From NCBI GenBank assembly GCA_905182985.1, contig CAJJDN010000004.1, positions 43,516 to 107,515 of the forward strand: DNA of 64,000 bases, in the 5' to 3' direction. Within the stretch, counting starts at the first letter, position 1; every line of letters begins with the position of its first letter. The notes under the pieces were generated by a model, which was not told where the DNA came from, ran no database searches, and saw only the letters and a program-made list of their open reading frames with translations. The translations under genes and the position numbers were made by a program. Below are positions 12,550-26,000 of this stretch, one piece after another. This DNA is from Paramecium sonneborni. Its lineage: Eukaryota; Ciliophora; Oligohymenophorea; Peniculida; Parameciidae.

Positions 12550-14028
12550 ATGAGCAATTAAGAAGAACACATACTCTGTTTTAATATCAAAACAACTAAA
12601 TAATAAGCAATTAGCATATCTGTTTTATACACAATTGTTGTAAGTTTATTTTTTGGATCTTTGTTAATTTTCCTATGGAATCAAAGGACCAATATCATTT
12701 TAAGAGAACGTAGCTGCTACATTCTTATGATCTAAGCTATCACAACTTATGGCTTTGTTATTTTATATCCGATAGCTGTACTATTATCATCAAATTATTT
12801 ATATGATGACATCAGCTATTATACAATTATTTTGTATTATTTAAAATTTTATAAGCTTTATAGCTTAATTTAAGTACATTCCAATTTTATGCTATTTGTT
12901 CAGGGCTTGCAGATTTTTTTATGCATTCCAAAAGCCATGGAAATTCTTTAAACTCAAGAAAAGTAGCTTAATATTTACTATGATCATTTGTTGTATTTCT
13001 ATTGGACTTCTTGAAACTTTTACTGAATTCGACCTAAATATTTTTCTATAGTAAGACAATTCTTCATAAAAAATTCAAAAAATAATGCCAAGAATCACTT
13101 TTATTTATATGTCACAACTTATTTTGATTCTTGCAATATTTTTTATGAGAAAAGTTAATGTATAAAAAATTAATAATTTTAGAAATTTTAGTAATTTGAT
13201 TATTGGATAGCATTTGCAATTGAAATTCTTTAATTTTTAGTTAAAGCATTTTTGAAAAATTAGTTATAATTTATTGAATGTAGTTCCTCTCATAAAATTC
13301 CATTATTTTATTACATTGATTGTTTCAAATTATCCTTTATGTTAATTTGTTCAACAATTTTACCATTATATTTTTAACATAAGTCTATAACAGAGTTACC
13401 ATTCGAAATGGAATGTTCTACATTTGGATTATTTATAACTTAACCTTAATTTATTAAATTATTTTATGATTACTTATGTTATTTTGATAAAACTAAATCA
13501 GAAAAAATTTTATATGATGATACACGATAAGTTTAAACAAATCTAAGAGTCAACAATAATTATACTACTTTATTTGAAAATGAGTAATAATTTAACTTAA
13601 ATAAATCCTAATTATCTAAATGCTTTATTTCCTATATTAATTTTTCTCTATGGCTAGAATAAGAATAAAAAGAGAATAATCTTCAAAATGAAAATGAATA
13701 ATTAATTCTTTCAGAATTTTAATTTTTCTAAGAACTCATCTCAGAATAAGCTATTTCAAAGTTGTCAACTGCAAAATATAATATATAACTAAATAATTAA
13801 AATATAAATGATTCAGGAAAATTGGATTAATCTCAAGAATAAATCAATATAAATAAAATTGAAAAAATTTGGTTATATAGAGAAATTCTTTATGAAATCT
13901 TAAAAGAAGTGTTTGAGTAACACTTTAAATTTACCAAATCATACTAATCATTATATAATCATTGTGAAAGAAATAGAAAAATATGGCTTAGATTAGGAGA
14001 AATTGGATTGACTGGATAATGTAAATGA
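12550..14028 (+). CDS. Seven-helix receptor-like protein with RGS-like C-terminus, 477 aa
   Basis: An N-terminal membrane half with about seven hydrophobic helices (residues about 20-270) joins a soluble half of about 200 residues. Between helices 3 and 4 lies the basic loop FRACRFFYAFQKPWKFFK, a recurrent element of ciliate 7TM proteins. The soluble half starts with a segment like the first helices of an RGS domain (FIKLFYDYLCYF) and resumes near residue 400 with IWLYREILYEIL and FTKSYQSLY, after a polar insert of about 100 residues. A 7TM-RGS layout is known from plants and protists and would place a G-alpha GTPase activator at the membrane. Introns are 12834-12855 (AAG acceptor) and 13160-13182, giving 478 codons including TGA. 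The 7TM call is firmer than the RGS call. Confidence 0.55.
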
Positions 14029-14297
14029 TATGTAATATAATAATTAAGAAATTGTATTAAATTTTTATTACTACTTTTATATATATAATTCTTTATAAAA
14101 AAACCAAAGAATAATATCCTTTTTTAAAAATAAAATGAGTATTTTAATGAAAAATTATAAAATTAATGTGCCTATTTGAATAATATAATTAATTTAAAGT
14201 ATTTATTTTCTTACAATTAATATAATAATTTGATTTCGTAACATTAAACAATTAAATTAAGAATTCTTTCAAGTTCAAAATATATTTGTAAAGTAAA

Positions 14298-15732
14298 ATG
14301 TTGGAATCGATAGAAAAGGATAAAATTCAAAAATTTTAGCATATAGGTAAGCTTCTATATTGCTGTTTTTTTTGTATGCTATGCTATTCCTTTTAGATTG
14401 CAGGAAAGAACATAACCTACAATATTTATAACGAAGTATTGATATATTGGTAAATCGACTTTTAGGCTAATTTAACTTTTATTTATCCTATGCAATTTGG
14501 TATAAGTCATTTTATATCTCCTTTTGCTTTGCTCTTTGTGGATGCAATTATATCAAATTTTAGAATGGGTTTCGTAATATATTTAGGGACTTTTAATGCA
14601 TTTACATATTTATTAGGTTCATTAATGGTTGCATCTTGCAGTGGAGAATAGTATTTTTATTGCAATGTAAATTTTATAAATTATTAAGTCATATACTTTA
14701 ACAATCGTGATTGGGATTGAAACATTTTTTGGAGGAATAGCTAATTGTATATTCTATGTTTCTTATGCAGTATATGCAAATTCTTTAACTAACTCTTACA
14801 ATAAATAATTATACCTAGGCATTGCATACTCTATATTATCAACATGTTAAGTCTTGGGAAATACTATTGGTATGTAATAAATATATACTAGGATATTTAT
14901 TTTCAAATACAGTTTCCATATTCCATTACTATCTTTATTTAGTAATTGGTATTTTAATTGTTTAAGTTTTTCTATTATTTGTATAAGATATAAGACCTAA
15001 AAATGAAAAAAAATCAGTAATAATTAGGTAGCTAATAAAATAATAATTAAATTAACTAAAAATAGCATTTTCTTATCCTAAATTTTAATCTTTGATACCA
15101 TATACACTATTTTCATCGATGGTATTATATATTCAAATCATATTAGCTTTAAGGTTGTTACTTTAATGTACTTCCAGTTCTTTTAAAAGGAGTTTTAGGT
15201 AAGACAGATAATTAAAAATCATTTATGATGTTTTTTTTTGGAGGCATCGGGTCTCTATTAGGAGGGTTTTTTAGTGGTAGAATTGGACATTGGACTAATT
15301 TATTTAATGTTGGATGGTTTTAAAATTTATTGGTATGCATATTTTGTGTTTAATCTTTATATGCATATAATGAAAAAATTTTAGTCATGACATATACAAG
15401 TGGATTTAATTTAGGATTAACATATTCTGGTTTAGAAGCATTACATGCAATGATGATTGCAAAATTAATAAATAAAGAAAATTTTTATTATGTTGCCAAT
15501 AGTGCTGTTAATGTATGATTATTTTTATAAAAATTAGAGTCTTGCTTCAACTCTTTTATCAATAGTTTTTATATTTCTAAGTAAAACTACATTTATGTAT
15601 TATTTTTACTTTATGCTATTATTAATTATTCTGAATATCATATTTCTATTTACATCTTAGAAAAAGTTCTAAAATATTAGATAATTAACCCTTATTAATA
15701 CAGAACAAACCGATTCCCTCACAAAAGAGTGA
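14298..15732 (+). CDS. Major-facilitator-superfamily transporter, 446 aa
   Basis: About 10-12 hydrophobic helices span the protein. The loop GGFFSGRIGHW near residue 260 is an MFS motif-A-like turn (G-x-x-x-G-R). A polar cytosolic loop of about 40 residues separates the two halves. The N-terminal half has SPFALLFVDAIISNFRMG between helices 2 and 3, also typical of the fold. The substrate cannot be deduced. Introns are 14667-14688 (AAG acceptor), 14870-14891, 15122-15146 and 15513-15537. Spliced length is exactly 447 codons including TGA 15730-15732. It would sit in the plasma membrane or an endomembrane. Confidence 0.7.
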
Positions 15733-16466
15733 ACTAAAATTATATTAATATCTAAAAAATTTCTAAATATAGTTTTTAAATATATTAAATAAAATATGAA
15801 AAATCTCTAATTAAATAAATAAGCTTCTATTTTTTTAAAAATCTTCGTCTAAGTTATATATTTAATTAAATCTAAAAGTATGATTTTGCCAATAATGATA
15901 TAATGAAATCATTTATGTTAATTATTTCATGAAAAATTGAAGCTGTAAGTGTGGGAAATGAGCGATAATTATGTGTTGTAGATACATTAATAAGATGATG
16001 TGATATCAATTTCTTTTATAAACTTCGTACTGGTTTAGATACAATATTAAGATAAATTATTACAAAGAAATATTTAATTTAGAAATTGTTATGCAATCAT
16101 ATGATTATCAATACTTAAGAGCAGATAGAAAGCATGAATTAAAGATTAGAAATATTTGTATCTGACTAATTTAAATGTTTATTAATTGAAAATTATTATT
16201 TGAAATTTTAGTAAACGATGTCATTATTTATCAAAATGTTTAAGAAAATTGTATATTCTATTTAATAAGATTTTTTCTCTTTTTGAAAAACTAGATAATA
16301 TTTTGAAAGATAAATATTAAATAGATTTCTAAATTAACAAAAAGAAATAATAAATTAAATTTCAGCTCTTTTGAATATATATTTATTCATTTTAGTAGAA
16401 TTTAATAGAAAATTAATAGATAATTTTTCATTGATAATTTATTTGTAAGTTTTATTTTATTAAAAA
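15733..16466. other. Gene-poor 734 nt with broken short frames
   Basis: On the plus strand, short code-6 frames occur between about 15958 and 16370, for example an ATG at 15958 and a Gln/Lys-rich frame around 16098-16260. None gives one long frame even with plausible small introns, and no family was recognised. It may be a decayed gene or just the 3' flanks of two converging genes (MFS plus, coiled-coil minus). Confidence 0.35.
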
Positions 16467-19400
16467 TCATTAATCAACAGAAAAATGTTAATTAGTTTAG
16501 AATTTAGATGAATTCTAATTAGTAGCTGATTAATTGACCAATTTTTGTTTTGTTTCATGCAAAGGGTTAAATGGTTTAAGAATGGATAGAGAAGTTTTTA
16601 ATAACTAAAATAAATTAAAAAAATGAATACTTTCCTTTTAGAAAAAAGTGTACAAGTAAATCCTAATTTCATAATAAATCTTTGTAAATGACTGCAAACA
16701 ATATTAAATCCACATTATTTATGAGTTGCAAACACTTTTTAATAAAATCCTTTAAATTCTTGAAAAGTGATTTAATCTTTAGGATTCTTTTTATAGAAAC
16801 GTTTTAACATATCTTAAATAGCTGTAGCTCCTTTAGTTTTTTAATTGGTCATACTATTATGGAGTCTTTTCATAAAATTTTCTGATTATAGATCATTTTA
16901 TTTAAATTATTCTAAAGGTTAACCAGCATTCTCATTTGCTATAATTTATTTTGCTAATTCTTCATATCCCAAATCTTCATCTTCAGATTTCATAAATTCT
17001 TCCATTCTTAAAACTTATTCTTATTATTATAAAAACTATTTTTCTAATTCTCCTTTAGATTTCAAGAAAATTTCACTTTTTTCAGAATTTGCTTGATCAG
17101 CAATTTCAATTGAATTCTTTTAAGTTAACTAACCTATTTTACTATCTAAACTTGTTTTAGTTAAAGGAGGTTCAAATTAATTCAAATCTAATAAAGATTA
17201 TAATTTTTATTTGCCTTAAGAATCAAGTGATCTTTAATTTTTAATTTGTTTTTATCTAAATGATTCTTATGATAAGCGAGAACTATGAGGAGATGTAATT
17301 TCTAATTATTATAAATATTCTGAGCTTAAATTTCCAGTTTAATGTATAATTTAACTTTGATTCAATGCAATAGCAACAGCAGTTTCTAATTTCTTTGGTA
17401 ATTGTTAGATCATATTTTATTTAATATTCATAGGAAGATCTAATTAAGAGATTGTACTTTATATTAATTACATCAATAACTAATTTTCAGTCTATGTTTC
17501 TTAATCAATATGTCCTAAATATACATATATAATAGTAAATACTTTGATGCCAGTAGGTTGTAAATTATTGTTAATCTTCATCATTCAACTTGATAATCAT
17601 CTATAACTATTATGGTACTGATGTACTGGATCTTTTTATAGGAGAGCTTCCATTAAATTTTAATTAATCTTTTTTATGTCTTAATTATTAATCTGTTTCT
17701 TCAATAGTATTTTATTATTTTAAGCTAAATTTATCTAAACTTTATTAGGATGTAATATTAGAAGGAATTTCTTCAACAGTTGCAATCATTTAAATATCAA
17801 TAGATTTTTTTACTTATACATTTTTACTTGATGTTTATTATTATACTTTCTTAATAGTCAATTTTTTTTAATCTCTTTATGTAGTACTTCTTGAAAACTT
17901 AACTTTAGAATTTCCATTTTCTGATTCACTATCTTCGCTTTCTTAAAATTGTTCTTAACCCTCTGTTTAGATTCTCCTTCCATTAACATTATTCTTTTTA
18001 TCTACTGATTTAATTCTTTTCGGTTTATTAATAGCTTATCCAGATTATGTTCTTTAAGTTTCAAAATTAGTAGCTGCTTATGATTCATCTTATTCTTTAA
18101 TTGAATTTTAATTTTTAAAAAAATCTTTAGATGCTACTTCTAAAGTAGTTTATCTTCTAGTCACTTTGTTAGAGAAAGCTTGCTTTTTAATTTTTTATTT
18201 TTGTAATTCAGCAGATTAATTTAATGTAGAATCTTCCTCTTCTATTTTAAGAATAGATTTTTATTTTTTCTTTTTTGGATTAAAATTGGTTTAACTTGTT
18301 TATAAAGATACTTTAACAGATCTTTCAGAATTAGATAAAGGACTATTAGTTTATCTTGTTTCAACTAAAGTTGAAGTTTTATTTTTTAAAGTTGCTTTAA
18401 CAGTATTAGAATGTGTTGGAGATCTTTCAAATCCCATATCATCTAATCTTTCTCTATTTGATACTTCACTATTTTTATATATTTGCTAAGAAGAATCTAA
18501 TCTTTAATCAATTGAGAAACCATCTTCATATTATTAATTTTCAAAATCTTAAGCAGATTTATATCTACTAGTTTATCTAGGTGTTCCAACTTATGAATTT
18601 TAAATATTTTAATCATCACTTTTATCTTAAAATTCTGTATTCTGTTATTTTAATTCCCTTCCTGAACTTGGACTAATTTTATTTAATTCATTTTTAAGCT
18701 AATATACTTTTTGTTAAAATTATTAATTATCTTTTTATAATTTTGAAATTAAATTTTATTAATTAATATCAGTACATTAGATAGCTTAATCTTAAAAATT
18801 CTTAGAATTCAAAGATGTTAATTATTTTTCCATTTTCTTAAATTCATAATTTAATTAAGCTTTCTCTTATTCTGATCTACTTACATTTAATTTCATTGAT
18901 TCTAATTCTAAAGATGTTTAAATATATTATGTTTCTGCTTGTCTAACTTTATTTTATAATTCAAATATCTCTTAATTCTTTTTATCAACTTCCAATTTCT
19001 TCTCTATTAATTCTTATCTTATTTTATCACTTACTTAAGATTCATCAGCTGAACTTTAATTACCTCTCTTTGATGAACTTAATTTATCTTTTTTATGTTA
19101 TGGTTATTATACTTAAAGAGTTCTGCTTTTTAATAATTCATCCTGTTTTTATTTTTATTGCATTTATTAAAATACTTTAGCAACAATCTTAAATGTCTCT
19201 GATTATATATCTTTATAATTATGTGTAACATGATATAGAAATTCATCTAAGATATCTTTTGCAACTTAAGGTTCCTATTTAGAAGCCTCTATCATCAATT
19301 AATCCATTTCAGTTGTTTTAGTATAAATTGTTTTATAAATTGATTTTAGTTTATCAGTAGCTGATGATTCATTAACTTAAGTGAATTCATGTTTTTCTTA

Positions 19401-20138
19401 CATAACTTTTTATATCTCTTCTATATTTTTCAAATTTTCTTTAGTAATCTCTTATAATTTAATTTCTAAATAATCTCTATTAAATCCTCTAATTGCTTCT
19501 TAAATATCTAAGTTAGTATCTGTTCCTTCACTTAACATCAATGTTATTTTTGGATCATAACGTTTCATTACTATTTATACATTCAATTTATTGCCTTATC
19601 TTAACACTTCTTATAAAATCTCTCTTTAATTATCATCTATTTCATAATTAGTTTTATGTTTATATTCTGTTTAAGTTTATCCAGATATTGATGGTAAACC
19701 TGTTTATTATCTACTCATTTATTTCATCTGATTTTTTGTCTAAGGTGTCTAATAAGCTGATACTCTTACTCCTCCAAATTAACCTATTTCACCTATACCA
19801 TCTTTCATTTATCTTTTAGCTTATGATATCAATTCCAATTTTTATTAATAATCACTTGATTCATTCTCAAACTCATTAACTAATTTACTATTTGAAACAG
19901 TTCTGTATAATTCTTTCCAAACTGACGATAATTTATTCACTATATGACTATATTCATTTAAATCTCTTGATTGCAATAAGAATCCTATTTCGTTAGCTGC
20001 AGCATCCAAATTATTTGATATCGTTTATAAATTTGCTTATACACCCTATTTTATTATTGATTTATTCAATCCTTGCAAGAATTATTGTAACTTCTATATA
20101 CTTTAATGTTCTGCTTAACCCTATTGAATTTATTGCAT
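16467..20138 (-). CDS. Large Q-rich coiled-coil protein, 1205 aa
   Basis: One minus-strand frame starting at ATG 20138 and ending at TGA 16467-16469, with introns 17515-17542 and 16605-16630; 1206 codons spliced. Residues 1-120 form a compact-looking helical region (LDAAANEIGFLLQSRDLNEY, then VNKLSSVWKELYRTV). A coiled coil spans about 350-560. A long Ser/Thr/Lys-rich, probably phosphorylated region spans about 560-950. The C-terminal part (about 1060-1150) is helical and ends in a segment, NPKDQITFQEFKGFY, that faintly resembles half of an EF-hand but lacks the full calcium loop. More than 100 TAA/TAG codons are read as Gln. Function is unknown; a cytoskeletal scaffold is a guess. Confidence 0.68.
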
Positions 20139-20299
20139 TTTATGTAATATTAATAAATAACAAAACAAAAAATAATAATTAACTCAAAATCTTTTTATTC
20201 TTACTCAAACTTCTAGTATGACCTTTCATATATCAATTTATTGACTTTTATATTGAGGAGTATTTTTATAAATTAATTATAAGACATTATGATTATAAA
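20139..20299. other. Spacer between coiled-coil gene and kinase relic
   Basis: AT-rich 161 nt upstream of the minus-strand coiled-coil gene, presumably its promoter and 5' UTR. No motif was identified. Confidence 0.35.
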
Positions 20300-21020
20300 T
20301 AATAGATTGGTCTTAAATACCTACTTATTCAAATAGAGTATTCCATGGGATTTCTTTTATCTCATAGATTTTGAGACAATTTCTAATAATGGATTTGGTC
20401 TACTCACTTACTTTAAGAATGAAGGCAATTTAAAACAATTTAATATAATAATAGAATTATTTTAGTTAGTCATTAATTCAACTAAATTAGAAAAATGCCA
20501 AAGAGTTATATTATAGTGCCTTCCATATAATATTAAACCTAGAGACCATATATATTATATTTAAAAGTATATGATTATCTTTTTAAAATTTAAGGACTCA
20601 TATAAAGAGGAGTCCCAACTAAAGAACTCTTGATTGTATCAATAAGTGAATCCACATATGGATCAATTCCAATTCTCCATTAGGATCATAAGATTTGCAG
20701 GTTTTATATTTCGATGTAATTATTCTTATTTTTAATATGGTTTTTATACCATAAAGAAAATCTTTAAATATAATCATTGCATCAATTTAATCTAACACAT
20801 AATATTGATTAATACTTTCTTTTTTTTAAATACTCTCTTAAATCTTCTTCATTACAATACTCAGTGATTATGAATGTATTATTCACATTTTACTATACAT
20901 CAATTAATTTTAACAATATTTATAATTAGTACAATTATTTAATAATCTTATCTGTATTTATATACTATCATTCATATTCTTTCCTGTATAAACTGTTCCA
21001 TAGGCACATTTTCATCTTTT
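20300..21020 (-). pseudogene. Degenerate protein kinase (pseudogene)
   Basis: Several kinase landmarks appear in order on the minus strand but in different frames. AYGTVYTGKN near 20975-21010 is a glycine-loop remnant. ITEYCNEEDLREYL near 20845-20890 is the hinge and helix D. HRNIKPANLM near 20690-20720 is a catalytic loop in which the HRD Asp has become Asn. VGTPLYMSPQIL near 20580-20620 is the activation-segment end. LGLILY near 20520-20540 and LWHFSNLVEL near 20475-20500 are C-lobe pieces. In-frame TGAs and frameshifts separate them, and the VAIK Lys region is missing. It is therefore a decayed gene of the ULK/CAMK-like kind common in ciliates. Part of it lies in the 1199-bp duplicated block. 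Confidence 0.7.
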
Positions 21021-21900
21021 CATTTAAAAACTAAATTAATAATTTAAAATTTCTTGATGTTAGGTGGATATTGAAGAAAAGATATTGTAATAAAAATTAT
21101 AATCTAATTTATTCAAATTAATTAAATTTCTAAAAGAAAATTATTCTAATCATTATGTTATAATAATCATAATGTATAATGACAATAGAATTGGACTATA
21201 GAATTATTCAATTGTTAAGTCAACACTTAGATCTGGAATTTATTTTTTACCTTTTTTGCATTATCCAACTAAAGATTCATAATAGCATTCATCAATTCTA
21301 TTGTTGCATTCTTCTGATTCAATAATTTTAACACATTCCTTAACACATCCTTCAGTTTTAATATTATTTTCTGTAATTTAAGAACTCCAATAACAACGAT
21401 CCGATGCTTGTAAACACTATTCTTTATTAAGAAAAGAAGAACATTAAATAGAATGACATTTTCCATTGAAATAAGAGCAAACATTAGTCTATTTATCACA
21501 GAAACATTTTTCTGTTATTTGTTCACATTGTTTACAAATCAATTCACTAAATAATACACAAGAATAACCATTCATTTCATTTCCTTAACATAGAGTTGTA
21601 GAAGGTCCATATAATCTATTAAATAATAATTAAATATTACTCGCATGGTTAATTGGTACAGATTTCTGTATCATCTAATAAAGCAAATTTTTACCAATTA
21701 CACTTAAATCCATTATAAGTAAGTTGATTACAAACAGTTAAAGTTTAATCTCCAAAAATATCTTAAGAAATATATGAACATGATGGTAATTATTAACACA
21801 TTTTATTTTAATCTAAAAAGCATCCTTCTACTTAAAGACATTCATCAACTTTATAGTCTGTGCAAATTTTCTTTCTACAAATACCAAATTCATAAAAACA
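20702..21900. repeat. Exact tandem repeat, copy 1 (1199 bp)
   Basis: Positions 20703-21900 match 21902-23099 at a constant offset of 1199, and the N at 21901 replaces the T at 20702. I found no difference in the lines compared, including spacer DNA. The copy holds the 3' part of the surface-antigen gene (with its TGA at 21150-21152) and the N-lobe part of the kinase pseudogene. As it starts inside the antigen reading frame with no start of its own, it is not a separate gene. Confidence 0.93.
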
Positions 21901-21901
21901 N
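21901..21901. other. Single N: assembly join
   Basis: The only ambiguous base in the window falls exactly at the junction of the two identical 1199-bp copies. That is what a scaffolding step leaves when two contigs with overlapping ends are placed side by side instead of being merged. Confidence 0.9.
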
Positions 21902-23099
21902 TTTATATTTCGATGTAATTATTCTTATTTTTAATATGGTTTTTATACCATAAAGAAAATCTTTAAATATAATCATTGCATCAATTTAATCTAACACATA
22001 ATATTGATTAATACTTTCTTTTTTTTAAATACTCTCTTAAATCTTCTTCATTACAATACTCAGTGATTATGAATGTATTATTCACATTTTACTATACATC
22101 AATTAATTTTAACAATATTTATAATTAGTACAATTATTTAATAATCTTATCTGTATTTATATACTATCATTCATATTCTTTCCTGTATAAACTGTTCCAT
22201 AGGCACATTTTCATCTTTTCATTTAAAAACTAAATTAATAATTTAAAATTTCTTGATGTTAGGTGGATATTGAAGAAAAGATATTGTAATAAAAATTATA
22301 ATCTAATTTATTCAAATTAATTAAATTTCTAAAAGAAAATTATTCTAATCATTATGTTATAATAATCATAATGTATAATGACAATAGAATTGGACTATAG
22401 AATTATTCAATTGTTAAGTCAACACTTAGATCTGGAATTTATTTTTTACCTTTTTTGCATTATCCAACTAAAGATTCATAATAGCATTCATCAATTCTAT
22501 TGTTGCATTCTTCTGATTCAATAATTTTAACACATTCCTTAACACATCCTTCAGTTTTAATATTATTTTCTGTAATTTAAGAACTCCAATAACAACGATC
22601 CGATGCTTGTAAACACTATTCTTTATTAAGAAAAGAAGAACATTAAATAGAATGACATTTTCCATTGAAATAAGAGCAAACATTAGTCTATTTATCACAG
22701 AAACATTTTTCTGTTATTTGTTCACATTGTTTACAAATCAATTCACTAAATAATACACAAGAATAACCATTCATTTCATTTCCTTAACATAGAGTTGTAG
22801 AAGGTCCATATAATCTATTAAATAATAATTAAATATTACTCGCATGGTTAATTGGTACAGATTTCTGTATCATCTAATAAAGCAAATTTTTACCAATTAC
22901 ACTTAAATCCATTATAAGTAAGTTGATTACAAACAGTTAAAGTTTAATCTCCAAAAATATCTTAAGAAATATATGAACATGATGGTAATTATTAACACAT
23001 TTTATTTTAATCTAAAAAGCATCCTTCTACTTAAAGACATTCATCAACTTTATAGTCTGTGCAAATTTTCTTTCTACAAATACCAAATTCATAAAAACA
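21902..23099. repeat. Exact tandem repeat, copy 2 (1198 bp after the N)
   Basis: Second copy of the block. On the minus strand it is continuous with the surface-antigen gene and supplies its true 3' end (stop at 22349-22351). It then runs about 450 nt into a repeated piece of the kinase relic (21902-22219) and ends at the N. Confidence 0.93.
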
Positions 23100-26000
23100 A
23101 TTAGAATTGGAACAATCTGAATAAGGGCAGAATAATTCAAAATTTTTAGATGAAATACATTAATCATGTCCTTAAATACATGGTACTTAATTAATATAAA
23201 TTGATTAACATGGTTAACTAGAATCTATAATATCTTCACATTTAATAGCAGGAGAACATCCATTTGAAGAATTAATATAACAAGTTTTTCCATCCATAGT
23301 TCCTTTGCATTATTCATTATTTAAATGATAACATTATTTTTTAATACATTTAGTTTTAAAATATGTGCAATTTGGATTATTTTCACAATCTTTTGGACGT
23401 TCTATTTAACAATGTTCTTATTCTTAATCTGATTTACATTTACAATCAAGATTATCTGAATTCCATTGACATAAAGTATTGCTATTACAAATATTTTTAT
23501 TAATTCCTTGAATATTACATAAATCAACAGTAAGTAAAGGACTTTAACATTTTTTATAAATAACATCATACATACAATTCTAGTCTTTCAAAGAAGAACA
23601 AGCCTTAGCATTTACATTTGAAATAGTCATACAAGGTGCTGTAATGTCTGTAAATTATTAACATTTATTTTCTTTATAAATACAAGGTTCAGTAATGACT
23701 TAAGTGCATCCTAATAAATTTAATCCTTCTGTATCACAATTTAATGTATTAATATTAAATTTACTTGAACATGAATTTGTTTTAATGTTATAAATACAAG
23801 CTTTGTCATTTACACTTTAACATGCAAGTGAATTAACTTATGATTTAGAATCACAATTGATAATTGTTTTCAGTTCTTCACATTATGTTCCATTCCAAAT
23901 AGTACTTATTTCTGTATTTTATAGACATGCTAATTTAGATATACCAGTTTCTAAACTATTTTTAACAGAATCTTTGCAAGTGTTTGTATCTGTATCATAA
24001 GAACAAGCAAGTAAAGTTTGCATTTAACAAACAAATGGAGACACTTGATTAAAATCAGAACATTTTTTTTGATTTGTTCCTTAATATCCAGCACAACTAT
24101 TAGAGGTTTCATTCCAATAACATCCTTCATTAGAAATAGCAAGACAAGTCTTTTTACTAATTCCTTATGATAAACATCTAATTTTATCTAAACTCATATT
24201 CACACATGAATTCTATAAATATATGCTATTCTCACTATATTGAATACAAACATTAATATTAACATTAGTCATTAAGTTGTATTAAGAATTCCATATCATA
24301 CATTTACCTCTCCAAATACAATATTGATTTGAAGTCTTGATATTTAAACAACCCCAAATATTTAATGTATCTGTGCATAATGAACTATCAAATGATGTAA
24401 GTGTTTTACAAGTATTCAACCAAACGCATGCTTAATCCTTTTTACGAGATCGAATACAATCCTCCTTTGTCTATAATTCTTCACATAAACTTGTAAGTAA
24501 TGGAGATTAATATTCTTAAGTCTAATTACTAAGTAAATCTTTGACTTTTTCATAATCATCTAAGTTATGTTTTATTCCTTATGAAGGTGCACACTTACCA
24601 GTTTAAACATTAAACTAACAAGGGTCCTTAGCATTAGAACTACAAGCTGGTGAATTTATATTCGAAGGTAAATCTTTACAAAATAATTTATTTATTAGTT
24701 TCTTAAAATCTTAACAAGAATTATTTATCCATTAACATTCTATTTCATTACTATTCAAACAACTAGATTAATTTAAGAATCTTGTACATTCTACTTATAC
24801 TTTATCTATGCAACTATTTTAATTCCATGAACAAATTGCTTATGATTATTCACAAGCTTTTTTATTATAATAATCTTCACATGTTGTTGGTATTGTATCT
24901 AATTTTGTACATTTTTAAGTAAGTGCATTAAAAAAACAAGCCTCTGTTTATATTGCTTTACAACCTAAGTTTCCATTAAGATTGCTTGCAGAACTGCATG
25001 TTGAAAGAGTCTAAGCAGAACACTAATTGTTAACCATATCCCATTAACAGTATTGTTATGCTGTTTTAACTTATAGACAAGCATATTTATTTAATATATC
25101 TGAACAAGTTATTTCATATAAATTTGCATTTTCACAATACCCACCACCTCCAATCTCTTTCCAAATGCATGGTACTGTAGTTAAATTGATACAAGAATCT
25201 CTGTTTGGCCCAAATCTATTACAACTATTTAATTCTATATCTTATATTGTTGCACACCCATTTTCTTCAAAATTTTTAACACATTTTTCTGTTTAACTTG
25301 AACAAAAACTTAATGAAGTTAAATCAAAATCAGTAATGGAACAATCTGTTGATGTTAAATCTAAAGTTATATCCATGCATTCTTTATTTGTATCATCCCA
25401 TTAACATTATAAATTGGACAATCTTACATTTTAACATGCTCTTTAATTTAAATTATCACAAGAAGTAATTTATTTATTTTCAAATTCAAGAACATGAGAA
25501 CATTAAGAATTACTCCATTTACAATGAATATTTTTAGTTAGATTTTTCAAACATGCTTCCTTTGATAAATTTAAACAACTTATTTAATAATCTGATTCTC
25601 CCAAATCTAAACATTTATCAATAAGATATTTATGTAATCCAGATTATTAAATACATCCATATTTATTAATTGAAGTTCCTGCTGATAAACATTCTGATCC
25701 ATCAAAGTAACAAGTTTCTTAGATCTAATTACATTCTTTTAAAGTAGTTCCTGCACAAGTATTGTCATAATATTCATGTATAAATTTACATCTATTATCA
25801 TTGTGTGAATACATGCACTAATTATTACTTACTTATATACAGGCATCATAATTTGATTTAAATAATTCCAAGTCTGAACATTAAATAATGGAAGATCCAC
25901 TTATACTTTTACATACTTATTCATCAAAATAACATTTTAGATTTAAATTTAAGTGAGTAAGATTTTCAATACAAAGCTTTTTAGGTAGTTTATCACAAGT

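Noticed and set aside
15958..16370. Possible small gene with one AAG-ended intron
   Set aside because: Several competing frames, none leading to a continuous protein with recognisable features.
16640..16760. EF-hand in the 1205-aa coiled-coil protein
   Set aside because: Only the exiting helix resembles an EF-hand; the calcium-binding loop with its acidic positions is not present.
21269..22698. Two identical 76-aa standard-code ORFs at 21269 and 22468
   Set aside because: Both are out-of-frame shadows of the antigen gene, and appear twice only because of the N-linked duplication.
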